Source: Azadirachta indica
Taxonomy: Eukaryota > Streptophyta > Magnoliopsida > Sapindales > Meliaceae
Reading direction: 5' to 3'
Assembly: GCA_022749755.1 (NCBI GenBank)
Contig: CM040449.1
Location: 7,945,657 to 8,009,656 of the forward strand
Length of the DNA: 64,000 bases
Shown here: positions 1 through 12,582 of the stretch, one piece after another
Layout of the letters: each line of letters opens with the position of its first letter
Numbering within the stretch: position 1 is the stretch's first letter
The notes under the pieces: generated by a model
Seen by the model: only the letters and a program-made list of their open reading frames with translations
Databases searched by the model: none
Told to the model about the DNA's origin: nothing
Position numbers and translations under genes: made by a program

Positions 1-117
1 GAAAAAGAAAACAACATTACAGGAAGAAATCCGGCAGCAGCAGCAGCAGCAGCAGCATCCGCATCAGCAAATGCAGACAAATTTGCGGGTGTACAAGAAG
101 AATCTCGTGATAATTAG
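1..117 (+). CDS. possible 3' end of an unidentified gene (partial)
   Basis: Frame 1 is open from the window edge to a TAG at 115-117. It reads through a CAG/GCA trinucleotide run at about 33-57 as poly-alanine, then a polar tail ending EESRDN. Downstream DNA holds an AATAAA-like signal near 286, consistent with a 3' UTR converging on the SHMT gene that ends at 548. Frame 2 is also open (to about 164) and would give poly-glutamine instead, so the frame is uncertain. No family is recognised; only the last few dozen codons could be inside the window. Confidence 0.25.
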   Translation, partial: EKENNITGRNPAAAAAAAASASANADKFAGVQEESRDN

Positions 118-547
118 TTCCTCGCCCAGAACCAATAGCTGCAATTCTTACACCCTAATATAGGTCACGAAACAGAAGAAGTAACTGGCAGAAGAACGAG
201 CAAGCCATATCCCAATGAAGATATTCACGTGTTTTACATGCATTACTTTGTTTGGTTGCACCTTCACAAATACAATGGAAAAGGAATAAATTGTATACAA
301 ATTTTACCGAGATACAAAGCAACAGTCAGGCAAGGCAATTTAGGAAACCCAATAGCTGTTGAATTTTGGCAACTACGCAAAATCGTGACCTATTTCTATG
401 ATTTACAGGAGTTGAATGGGAAAAGAAGACGCCGAGGGAGGAGCGCGGGATATTAAAAAATTAAAACACATGCATAATATGCCTTTGTAAGCCACAAGGC
501 GACAAAAACTGATGTCTAATCCAAGCAGGCTCCGCCCATGCTCGTTC

Positions 548-3500
548 TTAAATAACGTCAAATCCTGGCGCGGCAAACTGGGAAGCGAATGCCTCAACTC
601 GATTTCGGAGTTCAACAATCTCCTTGTTGTTTTGAAGTCCTTCCAGGAAACTTTTCTGCAATTTCCCATGCTCTCTCTGAATAGCACTTGTTATTTGTGC
701 AGCCCACAGAAGGAAGTCTGCAATTGTCTCAAAGTCAGCCTCTACACATCCTCTCGTCGTCATAGCAGGTGTGCCTGAATAGATCAAAATAAAATTAGCA
801 CAGGGAATTGAGTATGAGATATTTGAAGCCAATATTTTAACATAGTATAAAAATACAGGAATCGTCACAGACAAAAACAAATAAAAATCTCAGGATATAG
901 TTAAATAACAAACTATATAAACACTGCAATATCAAATACAACATAGCAATATATTGCATGCTCAAGAAATTTGAAAGAATTAGTACAGGAAATTTTGAAA
1001 TACAATGGATGATATAATATTTATTTAGGTCACTTGCCTTTTTTGGGGTTTATGAGAGATGTTTAGCACATTCACAAGTCATGAGCAACAAAACCTGATG
1101 ATTATCACTCAAAAAGTAAACAGAATAGTGACACACACATGTAAACTTATCTTTTACGAAGATGGCAGAAAATAATAGATACAACGGCAAATAAATAATG
1201 AGTTTTACATACCAATTCTAACTCCTCCTGGAGAAATAGCACCATTGTCGCCAAAGATAGCACTTTTGTTAACAGTGATGTGGCACATCTCACAGACTCG
1301 CTCGTAGTTCTTGCCTGAAAAACAGAATAGACATGAAAACTTCCTTACAAGAAAAAGGGGAGAGAAGAGGAGCATAGGCAGATTGATTGTGACACATAAG
1401 GTAGATATAGGTCAAGCCTTCTTAGGTACACATGCACAAACTATAGTCTACAATTTTAAACGAGATGGTTGTCACAGGATGTTCTTTATAATCATCATGA
1501 TAAAACAGTTCAACCACTAATACTTCAAGAGCTTCCATTTCTACCAATTTAAGTTTTATCAATAAAGCAAAAACCTATACTGGATGTCCCTACAACTTAG
1601 AAATGACAGAAAGTAAAATCAGAATCAAATAGGAGAGTCATTTACAGCAGTAACCAAAACAATATGACTTCAACTTGTGCTTTATTTCCTCTTTTTTCCT
1701 TTTTTTTTTTTTTTCCTCGGTGGGAGAAAGGGGTTGTGGGGGGCGGGTTCTATAGGGAGCATTTAACCCTAAATTTCCCCCATTTCAAAATTTGACCCAC
1801 AGCAGAATAACCTTCCCCGCATTTACAATCAACAAATACTGCAATTCTAACAATAATATCTCATGAATCTGCAGATCCTGTAAATGGATGGTTGGAAGTA
1901 AACTCTAGATCCTTCCACAACAGAGACAGCCAGATATCTGTTAGATATGATGAACAGAGCTGTAGACCTAAAACTGAGACCGGTCCACCTATCTTGACTT
2001 CCCAGGATCATTGTGAATAAATCCTAGCTAGATAGGCCCCAAATCAACTATCAAGAGTACAAAGAAAACTGGAAAAACAAATTGATCAAATTAAAAACAC
2101 AAATACACAATAGAACTGGTAGCTTCCATCCAGATTAAACTCTACATTTGTTATAATGAGATAAGTTCCAATCAAAATTTTCAGAATAAATAGAAAACAT
2201 GATAGCTGCATTCAATCAATGCCACTTATTTTCAAATCAAATACTTAAAAAGAAAATAATCATCGCAAGTATTCAAAGTAAAGTATTCATCATAATGAAC
2301 AAAATTTACACATTCCCCTAATTACAGAACCAGCATAAGAGGAACATAACCTGAAGAATCTTACTTAATTCAAGATTTGAGCACCCTCCTTGGTGCATTT
2401 AGATGATGATTAGCAAGCCATTTCTATGAGTTCAAGGAAATAAAGGCCAATATACCTCTTAAGCCCAGTGTAGTCAAATCCCACAGCAACAAATGATTGT
2501 CAGTGCCCCCCGTTACCAATTTGCATCTTCTCCTTAAAAGGGCCAACGCTAAAGCCTGAGCATTTTTCTTCACCTGTTGCATATATGCTTTGTACTCTGG
2601 GGTTGCCACTTGTTTCAATGCTATGGCAAGAGCAGCAATGTGATTATTGTGAGGACCCCCTTGTAATGATGGGTGTACAGCAAAGTTTATCCTCTCCTCA
2701 AAATCATAATGGCTACTAGTATCACCATGAGCAAGGGGGATGCCTTGCTTCCTTGGTTTTTTGCCTCTCCTAAAGAAAATGATACCTCCCCTGGGACCCC
2801 GCAGACTTTTGTGAGTTGTTGAAGTAACAATATCACAATAATCAAATGGACTAGCCAATTCCTGTAAAAGAGAACTGCACTTGAGAATGAGAAAAATAAT
2901 AATGCGGAATTATCAGCCTCACTTCTACTTTATCTTTTTTTTTTTTTCCTTTTCCTTTATATGAAAAAGGGTGGTATGGCCAAAGCATCTACCAATTAAT
3001 ACATTGTGCAACAACCAATGCCATCCTCAGAGCAAAATTGAAGAGGTTCCAGTTTATGATTTGTAGCATCTAAAGAGTAATCGGACAAGGATTTGGGAAT
3101 TTAATCCTGTATCAGCATTGACAACATATTCTGTCTAGCAGAACTTTAAAAAGCTATTTTGCATAACAAAAGGCTTATCAAAGACAAAGCCATTCTAATA
3201 TGATGATGCATATAATTTAAACATCCCTCAATGAAAAATTAGTATTTTGAACCATCAGTTTCAAAGGGATGCAGAAAGTTAAAACCAGCAGCTAAATGTT
3301 TACAACATAAACATCAGAGGTTTACATGATTCACGATCTGAAAGGAGAGATTCAGCCAAACCTTTCTGTATACCTCTAAAATGAACTATATGGCCAAAAC
3401 AAGTCAATTTTCAAATCTGAACCCTCCTTTAAAGAACATCAGTCACTCTATGTAAGTTAAACCACATAGCACAAAACTATTGGATGTCCAGATCCCAAAT

Positions 3501-4723
3501 TACCGTGATGCCAAATAACTAACAGCAAAAACAGCAAGATAAAGGAATTCAAACAAATTCATTTCTCTCAGACAAATATAGATGCATCAAATTACATATA
3601 AGCATATACTAAATTATCAAATCTTATGTAGTTCGTAACGTGTGAAATAAAAGCATATAACATTAGAAATATTCCAAACCTTAACTGCTATGAGCCCACT
3701 TATATGAGCCATATCACACATCAAAACTGCACCGCACTTATCTGCAATCTGCCTAAACCTGCCATAATCCCATTCTCTTGGATATGAGCTCCCACCACAA
3801 ATCAAAATCTTGGGTCTATAATCCATGGCCTTCTCCTCCAGCTTCTCGTAATCTATATAACCAGTTTGGGGATTCACTTTATAAGGAAAACTCTCAAAAA
3901 ATATCGAAGCAGCTGAAACTTTCTTTCCTCCTGGCGTATAGTACCCGTGACTCAAATGTCCTCCAGATGGAGAGTCTAGCCCCATAATTCTATCCCCAGG
4001 TAACAATAAACCAGTATAAACTGCAAAATTTGCAGAGGTACACGAATACGGTTGAACATTGACACCCCATTGATCACTGTCAAGATTAAAAGCTTTTAAA
4101 GCTCGCTCGATACACAGTGTTTCTATCTGGTCAATGTATTGATTGCCCGTATAATATCGAGCTCCAGGCAATCCTTCTGAGTATTTGTTTGTTAAATGGC
4201 TTCCAAGCGCTTCCATTACAGCACGACAAACAAAATTCTCCGAAGCTATTAACTCAATTCCCTTGAATTGGCGCTGTTTTTCCTTCTCCATGATTTCAAA
4301 AATCTCGGGATCTGCCACGGGCAGCGGCTGGTTCCCCCAGGCTCCAACTGCAGCTCGACGAGATTCAAGTCCCGGTTCGACTGCAGGACGTTTTGAAAAC
4401 GGCAGAGATTGACAATCTCTTTGCCGTTTAAGACACATCGGGTGACCTAAGATGCTAAATTCTTCTTCTTCTTGCTCATCTTCTTTCTCAATGCTCTCCC
4501 CGTTAATTCCGGAGTGGAATTTAGCGGTTCTTTCTTCCAGTAGTTGCAACGGCTTCGATGGCATCGGATTAGACGAATGACGATAATTGGAATCTATTTG
4601 CAAAGAAATTGAATCATCGCTGATCGTCGTTTTTGACGGCAGTGACGGCGGCGGGGGTGACGAAGTTGCTGAATGAAGACTCAAAGAGAGGCCAGATTGC
4701 GTATGCGATGTTAAATCCATCAT
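548..4723 (-). CDS. SHM7: serine hydroxymethyltransferase, nuclear SHM6/SHM7 (MSA1) class
   Basis: PLP enzyme interconverting serine/THF and glycine/5,10-methylene-THF in one-carbon metabolism; the Arabidopsis SHM7/MSA1 member acts in the nucleus and affects S-adenosylmethionine supply. Four coding exons with GT-AG borders: 4723-3680, 2861-2456, 1314-1213, 774-548. Phases agree and give 592 residues, close to the recalled length of about 600 for the class. Residues 1-125 are a low-complexity, Ser/Pro- and acid-rich extension typical of this class and absent from cytosolic or mitochondrial SHMT. The catalytic core starts near [17 protein letters not shown]. The PLP lysine is in [14 protein letters not shown] (about Lys366). 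The C-terminus carries TPAMTTRGC and [20 protein letters not shown]. The core departs from housekeeping SHMTs, for example [17 protein letters not shown]. Assignment to SHM7 rather than SHM6 is not resolved. The start is the first of two adjacent ATGs; a uORF lies upstream at 4797-4910. Confidence 0.95.
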
Positions 4724-4796
4724 CGAACCCTAATATTCCAACAAATATCTAAAATTTGATTATTCCCAATTGAAAAACCAAATTTGAGATTTTCCT

Positions 4797-4910
4797 TCAC
4801 GGATAACTGTAACAGCAACAAAAACAACGACAACAGCGTCTGAAATTACAGAAGAAGTAACGAATTGCCGGTCTCCGATGCGTTGCCGGTGTAGAAACAG
4901 AAGCTTCCAT
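4797..4910 (-). CDS. candidate cysteine-rich uORF in the SHMT leader
   Basis: If transcription starts near 4965 (a TATA-like stretch lies near 4990-5000), this is an upstream ORF of 37 codons starting with ATG at 4908-4910. It ends with TGA at 4797-4799, 73 nt before the main start. The peptide begins MEASVSTPATHRRP and ends with eight cysteines in about 14 residues (CNFRRCCRCFCCCYSYP). Neither the TSS nor conservation is shown by this sequence; a CT-rich leader read in a lucky frame could give the same peptide. Confidence 0.35.
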   Translation of the reverse strand: MEASVSTPATHRRPAIRYFFCNFRRCCRCFCCCYSYP

Positions 4911-6698
4911 GAAAAATTTTAGCGACCTCGAAATCAAACGCTTGCCCTAGAAATGTGAAGTTTGGGAAAATGAGATGGTTAAAATGATAATTATATGTAT
5001 GTGTAGGTACAAGGTTCGGTTTCACAATGACTGACTGTGACTGGTAGATGCCGGCAGCGAGATGAAATGAACCTGGATGATATTTGGCAGTTAAGGAGAT
5101 GTGGTGACCGGTAATAGCCGGTTGCTTGCCGTTTTGTTCCGGTAAAGTATACGCCGATGATTTTTTAATACGTGCTGTGAACCAAGAAGGAATGTTACAT
5201 CTATATGGACAACAAAAGCGGCCAGGTACAATGGAGCCCGCGTTTCGTAGATCGATGCCACGTGGAAATTACGGATTGGGAGAAGGTCGCTAGCTAGTCT
5301 ACGGTTTAAACGTGCGCCCATTTGCTGTTCTGGTTAGAACTTGGCTCTGGACCACACGTGGAGGTCCTATCCACCGTTGGATCGAGTTAAGCATAAATGA
5401 TTTCTTGGAATTTTAATTTAACATTTTTCGCGATTATAATAATGATAAATAATAATCACGTGGTCAAAGATGTACGTAACGTTGCATCGTTATTTGTTTA
5501 CATGGCAAGGTGGAGTAATGATGCGAATAACGAATATCTTTATTATAAATACAATCATTTTATATTTCGACTAATAGTAGTTTGCCACGAATTCCCTTAT
5601 AAAATTTAGAGAAGACAATGTTGAATCTTTTCTTTGAAATTTATATATTATCTGAACATTAAAATTAAGAAAATCATGGGTTGAGGTTCAAATTTTTTTA
5701 TATAAATTATTTTAATAAATTGTCACAACTGATATAATCTAAATAGATCTTTAAAATAATTTAACAATTGAATGTAAAAAAATTTAATTGGACTTTGCGG
5801 TAAATGAATAGTTTTTAAAATAAATTAATGATTTTCTTAAATAATCTAAAGACTAAAATACAAAACAATCCAGTTGGATTGATGGCAATGTCGTAATAGT
5901 GTGCGCGTAATTAGAGAATACGTGCAACATGTGCACATTGCCAAAAGCAATGAAAAGAACAAGGAGAATAAAATTGGCAAAAACTACGAGGCTCCTTGTA
6001 TTTTCAATCATTTTCTTAAAAAAAAAAAAAAGAAAACAAGTAGAAAATGTCAGGCAAGAAATTTATACGTTAATGATATAATAATTTAAACAATGACTTA
6101 ATAAATTGGTACTCAAAATATTTCATAGGGTGGACATAATCCTACCCTAGTTTTATTTAATTAAACATGATTAATTAATTTATTATGACAATAAAAAATG
6201 CATTATTAAAATAAAAAAATTTTAAATTGGCGAGGTAGGCTACGATATTGATTTTTAAATAATAATCTAATGATTGAACATTATTAAATTATCAAGATAA
6301 TTAAAAAATATGTATTAATTAGATAAAAATATTTAAGTACTTCAGATGGGTTACAATATTAATTTTCATTATCTAAAATAAAGTAGCATTTGCTATAACC
6401 TAAAAAAATTTTAAATAAATAAGTAATTTTATAATTTAAATACATTTACCCAAATACTCAAGTTAGAGCGGACCTGTTTTCTGAGCCCAATAACGAGAAA
6501 CCAGTAACCGGTCCAGAAAAATGGGAGATCCCAATCCACAGGTTTTAGTCGAGCGGTTTTCTGAGCCCCAATCGTTCAACCCAGCAATCCGGTCCAGCCC
6601 ACGAGTCAAGTTCCAAATAAAAGGACTCAGACCGTCATTGCGACAAAAAAAGTACTATGCGCGGAGCTCAACCTCGACGTAGCTTGTAAGCTTTGTCA
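4911..6698. promoter_or_regulatory. divergent intergenic region between SHMT and small membrane-protein genes
   Basis: This stretch is the promoter side of both neighbouring genes. Two G-box/ABRE-like cores lie upstream of the SHMT gene: CCACGTGG at 5258-5265 and ACACGTGG at 5354-5361. The middle (5400-6460) is AT-rich with a poly-A run near 6018 and no convincing ORF. A degenerate direct repeat (6471-6516 and 6551-6597) and a weak TATA-like AAATAAAAGG at 6615-6624 precede the start at 6699. Confidence 0.5.
6471..6597 (+). repeat. two-copy degenerate direct repeat in a promoter
   Basis: Copies at 6471-6516 and 6551-6597 share TTTTCTGAGCCC, then an A/C-rich spacer, an AACC(C)AG(T/C)AA core and a CCGGTCCAG end. 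They lie about 100-230 bp upstream of the small membrane-protein ATG. They may be duplicated promoter elements, or merely drifted tandem DNA. Confidence 0.6.
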
Positions 6699-7036
6699 AT
6701 GGAGTCTCTTCTCTACTGGAATTATTTGAATTTATTATTTATACGTCCGGTTCTCGCCATCTCCTTTGCTCTCTCCTTCATTATTCTCGGTAATATTTTT
6801 CTTATAATTTTTTTTCAGAAAAATTTGGTTTGCAATTTATTTACAGGGTTAATTTATTTTATTTTATAATTAAAGGATGGTTTTTGGCGTGGAAGCTCGT
6901 TTTGGTTCACGTTCCTTTGATCCAAGAAATCTTCGGCTTGCGGAAGAAACATATTAAACCGAAGCCTACAGGACTCCATCGATATTCTAAATTCTATAAA
7001 GAAATCAATACTGCAAAATCCAGTACTGACTGGTAA
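6699..7036 (+). CDS. small single-pass membrane protein (conserved plant, unknown function)
   Basis: Exon 1 is 6699-6789 and exon 2 is 6876-7036, joined in phase (G|GA) to give 83 residues. One long hydrophobic stretch covers about residues 10-40 (RPVLAISFALSFIILGWF), followed by AWKLVLVHVPLIQEIFGLRKK and a basic soluble tail. The GWxxxWKLxLxxxPxxxEIxG pattern recalls the small SMIM13/DUF4750-type membrane proteins of animals; that comparison is from memory and tentative. Position next to SHM7 and GrpE matches Arabidopsis At1g36380, annotated as a transmembrane protein. The 3' end is uncertain: TG|GTAAAT at 7033 is a plausible donor, and splicing to an acceptor before 8031 would replace the last residue with about 38 others ending at 8147. 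Confidence 0.65.
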
Positions 7037-10000
7037 ATTCTGTTTTTTTAAATTTTTTTATTAAATAAAATTTTCATGTATCAAATTATGCCAATCTGTG
7101 ACGAATTCAGAGTTTTTTTTTTCTTTTAATCACTACAATGAATGTTAAGCATAAGGATTTCTTGTTGGTCAGCTATGAAAAGATGTAAATTTGATTATTT
7201 GGACTGTTCGTATAATTAATTGCTCAATTAGTTTTTCATTAGAGGGAGCTGCTGTTGGTAGTATAAATTTTGAGACCTTTTAGCTTGGTTTAGATTCTAC
7301 CTAATAATCTCCTTATTGAGTGGTGTGAATTCCAGTTTAAATGCCGTCGAAAGGCATGGAAATTTGGGATACGAGGTTACTGTAAGTGACCCATATATCA
7401 TTGGAATCTTGCTTTGAGGCGAACACATTGTGTTTGTAATCCAGAATGTTAGGTTTGTAGAGACTGGATCTAATTTCTAAGTTTGAAGATCATAATAGTT
7501 GGTCCAATAAGATGTTGATGGAGTATGGCAGAAGAGCAGCATTAGTTGTACTATTCAATGTAACCACAACGATAGTTTGAAGTTCATGTGAGCATCCCCT
7601 GTCTGGGACATTTAGGAAGAGTGAAATTCTATAAGCTTTCCAAAGGAGAAGCGATGCAGTGATATTTACTCTTTTCTATGCAATTCAACAAATATTTGCA
7701 ACTTAGCCTTTTTATTTGTGGGACCCTGGAGCAAACTGTTGGATGCAATGCTTCATGATATTGAAGATTTGGGCATAGCTAATAATGTGTTAGAGTCATT
7801 CTTTTTTCTTTCTTTTGAATATTTGTTTGGAAGGTTTTGGCCTTTTTTTATGCTAAGGAGAACTGTAAAATTTTATGCTTCAAGGGATTTTTTCATGATT
7901 TAGTAAAATCTGAAATTTTCTAGGAGTTATGCTCTCTCTTCTTAGACTTCCGTATGTCAAAATTTCTTCACCATATGCTCTATGTGCTTGTTCTTTGATT
8001 TCAACTGATAGTGAGCAGAATTTAAATTGCAGCTTCAGTGATAGGTTCTTATGTCAGTCAGACCCATTCAAGATGGTCAGTGAAAGAAGATTGTGTGGTT
8101 TGTTGTGGGTGTTAAGTTTATGGTGTACCCCTTCATCTGTTCTTTAACAAGTGTACCTAATTGAGAAATAGAGGTTCTCTTTAACTCATGCTGTTGAGCT
8201 ATTGTCGAATTTGGAACACAGAGCAATTCTCTCTCACATTCTTTTTCTCATTATTAAGATTTTGAATTCATCTGTGCTTGTGCTTGCAGTTTCCAGCTTA
8301 CTCCTGTGTGATTGATTGCTTCTGATCTATCTATTTTCAGATCAACAGTATCAATACGATTCCATTAGTTTAGGTCAATTATTAAGCTCACATGATCTCA
8401 TCCTTATCAGATAACAAACCTTTTATTGTTTGGTTAACCTTGTGCCTACAATTTCAACTTTCAAGCTCACATCACGTCCATAATTCATAGAACAGTAATT
8501 AGCTAAATGTCCTCTGAAATCAGCAATTACTTGATGTGCTATGTGGCTTGTAGCTTCATTAGTTCTCCTTTTTGTTGTGTTGTAAATTTGTAGCTGTAAC
8601 TTTGGTTCCTCTTTCATGCACACCACATATTTAGACATTTGGTTTTCAAAGAGCATTAGGATGTTGTACCATAAGTAAGCATATGCTTTACATTGCATTT
8701 TGAGATATACGTCCATCTTCCAAAATAATGCCGTTATTATCCATCCAAAATGAGGCTCATACAGATACAAAGCAAGGTAGCCAGACCAAAATTGAGATTC
8801 TCCTGCTTTGGATTAAAAGATGGGTTGCAATTTTTTGGTCTATGTCTTTATTGTGAATAATTAGTACCAAACTGATATGAATCGCAGTGATGCTGTTAAA
8901 AATTTTTATCAGATGCATTATACTTGTGATGAAAATCTGTCTTGAGTTATGTAGTCTGATGATGGCAATTGGCATTGAATGGTAATGCAGATAAAACAGC
9001 TCAGGATTAGCTGATCAACAGGACATCATGCTTCTTGCTAATTGAATGTTTGGAAGGAGGATAATGGCATCCCCTTTTGTACCCAGATGTACAAAAAGGA
9101 ATATATCACTTATTTGATCCCCAATAACAGAAATAACATGAGAGTTTCAGAAGGGTTGGAGATTGGAGATTGTCTCCCTGTGGTTTGTGATATTTTGGTA
9201 TCCTTTGTTTAAATTTAAGTGATGTGGGAATATATTTGTATATATACTATTCTAATTAATATTCTTGTTAAAATGGAGGACAAGATTAATAGAAAATCAA
9301 TTTCATTCAGTCTCAAATGGCATGACTCTTTTATGTTTAACAAAATCACTAAAATTTGTTAACAGTAAGGATTATGCAAAGTGTGACTGTTAGAAGTATT
9401 AGGATATTTTTGTCATGCATATGTGATGGTCATATTGAGTCTGTTATGTTTCTGGTACTATATATATATATAAAATACAAGATATCAAAATTAAATTTAG
9501 GCGTAAGAGAAGTATAAAAGTTACCATAATCCAGTTATTTGTATATAATTAATTTAAGATGAATATAATAGTACCAAAAATCAATCTTAAATTATAAAGA
9601 AAATATATAGAGGATAAGAAGTTGGGGGAAAATAAACTTACAAAACTTGAGACTGAATAAATAACATGAAAATAAAATTTATTCCATTAACAAATAAGTA
9701 ATTATAAATAACGGAAAAATTAGAACAGACTTGGTGATAGAATTTTTTTTATTTAAATTTGAATTAAAAGTTTAAAATCTAAATAATAACCTTCATAAAT
9801 TATTAATAAAATTTATCTAATAAAAAATTGATGTAATTAAAATCTATAAAGTAGAAAAATCAAAATAAAACAAAACTCAAACAAGCCATATCTTGTAATT
9901 TAAATTTGAGCATGAACTTTTCATTAATCCAACAGAGTAAGATAAATACGACAAAATAGATTATTGGGAAATTGAATCTAAAATTTTTTATTTCATAAAA

Positions 10001-10512
10001 TAAGCGAGCTGAAAATTGGTTAATTAATGAATAGTTAAATAGAAATCAAACAAATTCAATTTTATTTTATATTTACTCTTAGTAATTTTATTATTTGTCA
10101 ATAAATCAAAATTCAAACTAAAACAATCAATTCTTCAAAAAATAGAACCAATAAAAATTGAATCTGAAAAAGAAATAAAATCCAAACTATTTGAATCCGG
10201 GAAAATTGCACCGTGGAACATAATACATGTTACTAGAGTCAAAAACAGAGACCAGAGAGAAAAATCAAAAAGCAAATTCATCAGTGTGAATGTTCTAAGA
10301 CACGTATTACTAATATGGGAATTAATAAAATTTCATACACAAATAATTGAGTTGGAATATAGAATGATATACTGTATCATACCAAGAGACAAAATATGCC
10401 TTGGTAGAAAAAGAATATATAAATATTCATCAACATTAAACCTTTCAGCCAGGACTGCAAATGGAAGGAAGATATCTCCATTAAGAAGACCGAAGGCTCG
10501 TGAAAAAAAAGA
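7037..10512. other. 3' flank and intergenic DNA, no confident gene
   Basis: 7037-9200 has moderate base composition like introns or long UTR and may hold non-coding or alternative exons of the small membrane-protein gene (candidate acceptor before 8031). A 115-codon minus-strand ORF at 8423-8770 matches no family I know. 9200-10440 is AT-rich, with a short TA run near 9460, and nothing else is seen before the GrpE stop. Confidence 0.5.
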
Positions 10513-12529
10513 CTATTGATTTTCTACAGCTGCTGCTGCAGGTTTCCCAGCAGATTTCTCAGGGGCTACAGGGGCTTTCTTTCGACCAGGCCCTGCTGAA
10601 ACTTTAACCATTGCTGGTCTGAGAAGCCTATCCCCCAAGAGAAACCCACGGCGGGTTTCTTGAACTATAATCCCTTCCTTGACCTCTTCAGATTCCACTC
10701 GCACAATTGCCTCGTGCACCTATGTGAGGAAAATGGTAGCATAATTGAAAAAACTAGAAAACTGGCAAGGTACTAACAAGAAAATATCACTTGATAAGCT
10801 AAAAGACTACAACGGCAAAGTACACGACAATCTAATAGATTGAAACCCTTTTAAGACCCCAAAAAAAAAAACTTGTGCCTTGGAACCCTTACAAACCATG
10901 AAATAAAACTGACTTTTTGATTCACCGTTTCTCCCATCAAAAAAACCTCCAAAAAGCATTAAGACAATGCAACTCTAAATGTATATGATACAACTGATTC
11001 ATAAATTTAATTTTCTAAGCAATATACTTTACTAGTAGTATAAAGAATACCACACTACATCCAAGGCAACAAACCCTACACTAGACCAATAATTGGTAAA
11101 AGTCCCCTTTTATTATGGTTCAATCAATCAAAAATGCCAGTGTCATAATTGTTTTCCTATCCAATACTTCCCTGTTGGTAACTGGTACAGCGACAACCAA
11201 ATATTTCCTGACATTGTAAGAATGCAAATTCAAAGAAGAATGCTGATAAAGCATGCAATGAGTGCAAGAGTTCCCATGCCACAAGATGGACTAGTATCAT
11301 CCTATCAAACCTAAAGCCTAAATTGAGTGATCCAAAAGAATGCTTTGAAGACATCAGTAACTTTTCTTCTCCAAATTTTCCTTCAGGAAGTCAAATTACC
11401 TTGATATTAATTTTCAATCCCTGATTCCAGACAGGTGTGGTTTCAGTGCTACACCTATTCACTCCTTACATGACATTAAATAAAAAGATGGCAAAGATTT
11501 GACAATTTTCCAGCAGATTGTTTTAAGGCATGCAAAAAGGGGTGAACAAGACAATGAATTATTTTTCACATGACCTTATGTACATCCATAAATTGCAATT
11601 GTATGCTTTATAAAGGAAGACTAGCTGCAAACTGTTAATGGGCCATGCACACCCTTCATGATTAACAAAATATGAAATGGAAACTGAAATGGTCCCCAAG
11701 ATTCACTCACCTTCGGATCAAAAGGTTTTCCTACTGTTGGAACGACGGCGACTTGCATGCTCCTCATGATCTCCACAAATTGCTTGTATATCCCCTGATA
11801 ACTTGTATCTATCTGTTTTTCCTTTTCAGTCTCTGGTTTTACTTGTTGTTTGGCTCTTTCAAAACTATCTACCATGAGCAAAAGGCTCTCAATCACTTCT
11901 GTCTGGGCATCATACCTTACGGTTAGTCTCTCCTTTTCTGTTCTTTTCCTAAAATTTTCAAAATCTGCTTGCAAGCGGATGCATTTCTCTTTCCCAGAGT
12001 TTATCTCAGCCAATAAAGCTGAAACTTTCTGTAAGAGTTCATTCTTCTCATTTTCTATGATGCATATCCTAGCCTCAATATCAGATGCAGTCCTTTCATC
12101 TCCACTATAAAGAGCCTCCTTGTAGGCTTCAATAAGCTTCTTCAGGTTGTACAGATCTTTGTGATCTGCTTGATTTCCAGATTGTTTTACACCATCTTGA
12201 AAACCCTCCTTGTTATTTATCTATGAAAAAAAGCAACCTTAAAAGTTATATAAATAAAATATAAAAAATGATATTGCAACATGAAATGGCAAATTTTCTT
12301 ACTTTTATACAGAACTTTGCTCAATAATGATGATAACTATTTACTCCACAAGTATAAACTTCAAAGGAAATACAATCAAAGAGTAGAAATATATATTGAA
12401 CTCTGATAAATCTTATCAGCAGCATGATTATGTAGCCCAGAAGTAATTCAAAATAACAACTGAACAGCATTTGTAAACAAAATAAAGATTTAAAACAGCA
12501 TACCTATCATCTCAAGTAAACATAAATGC

Positions 12530-12582
<53 letters not shown>

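Noticed and set aside
8423..8770. 115-codon minus-strand ORF between the membrane-protein and GrpE genes
   Set aside because: No recognisable domain, no splice or promoter context, and composition like surrounding non-coding DNA.
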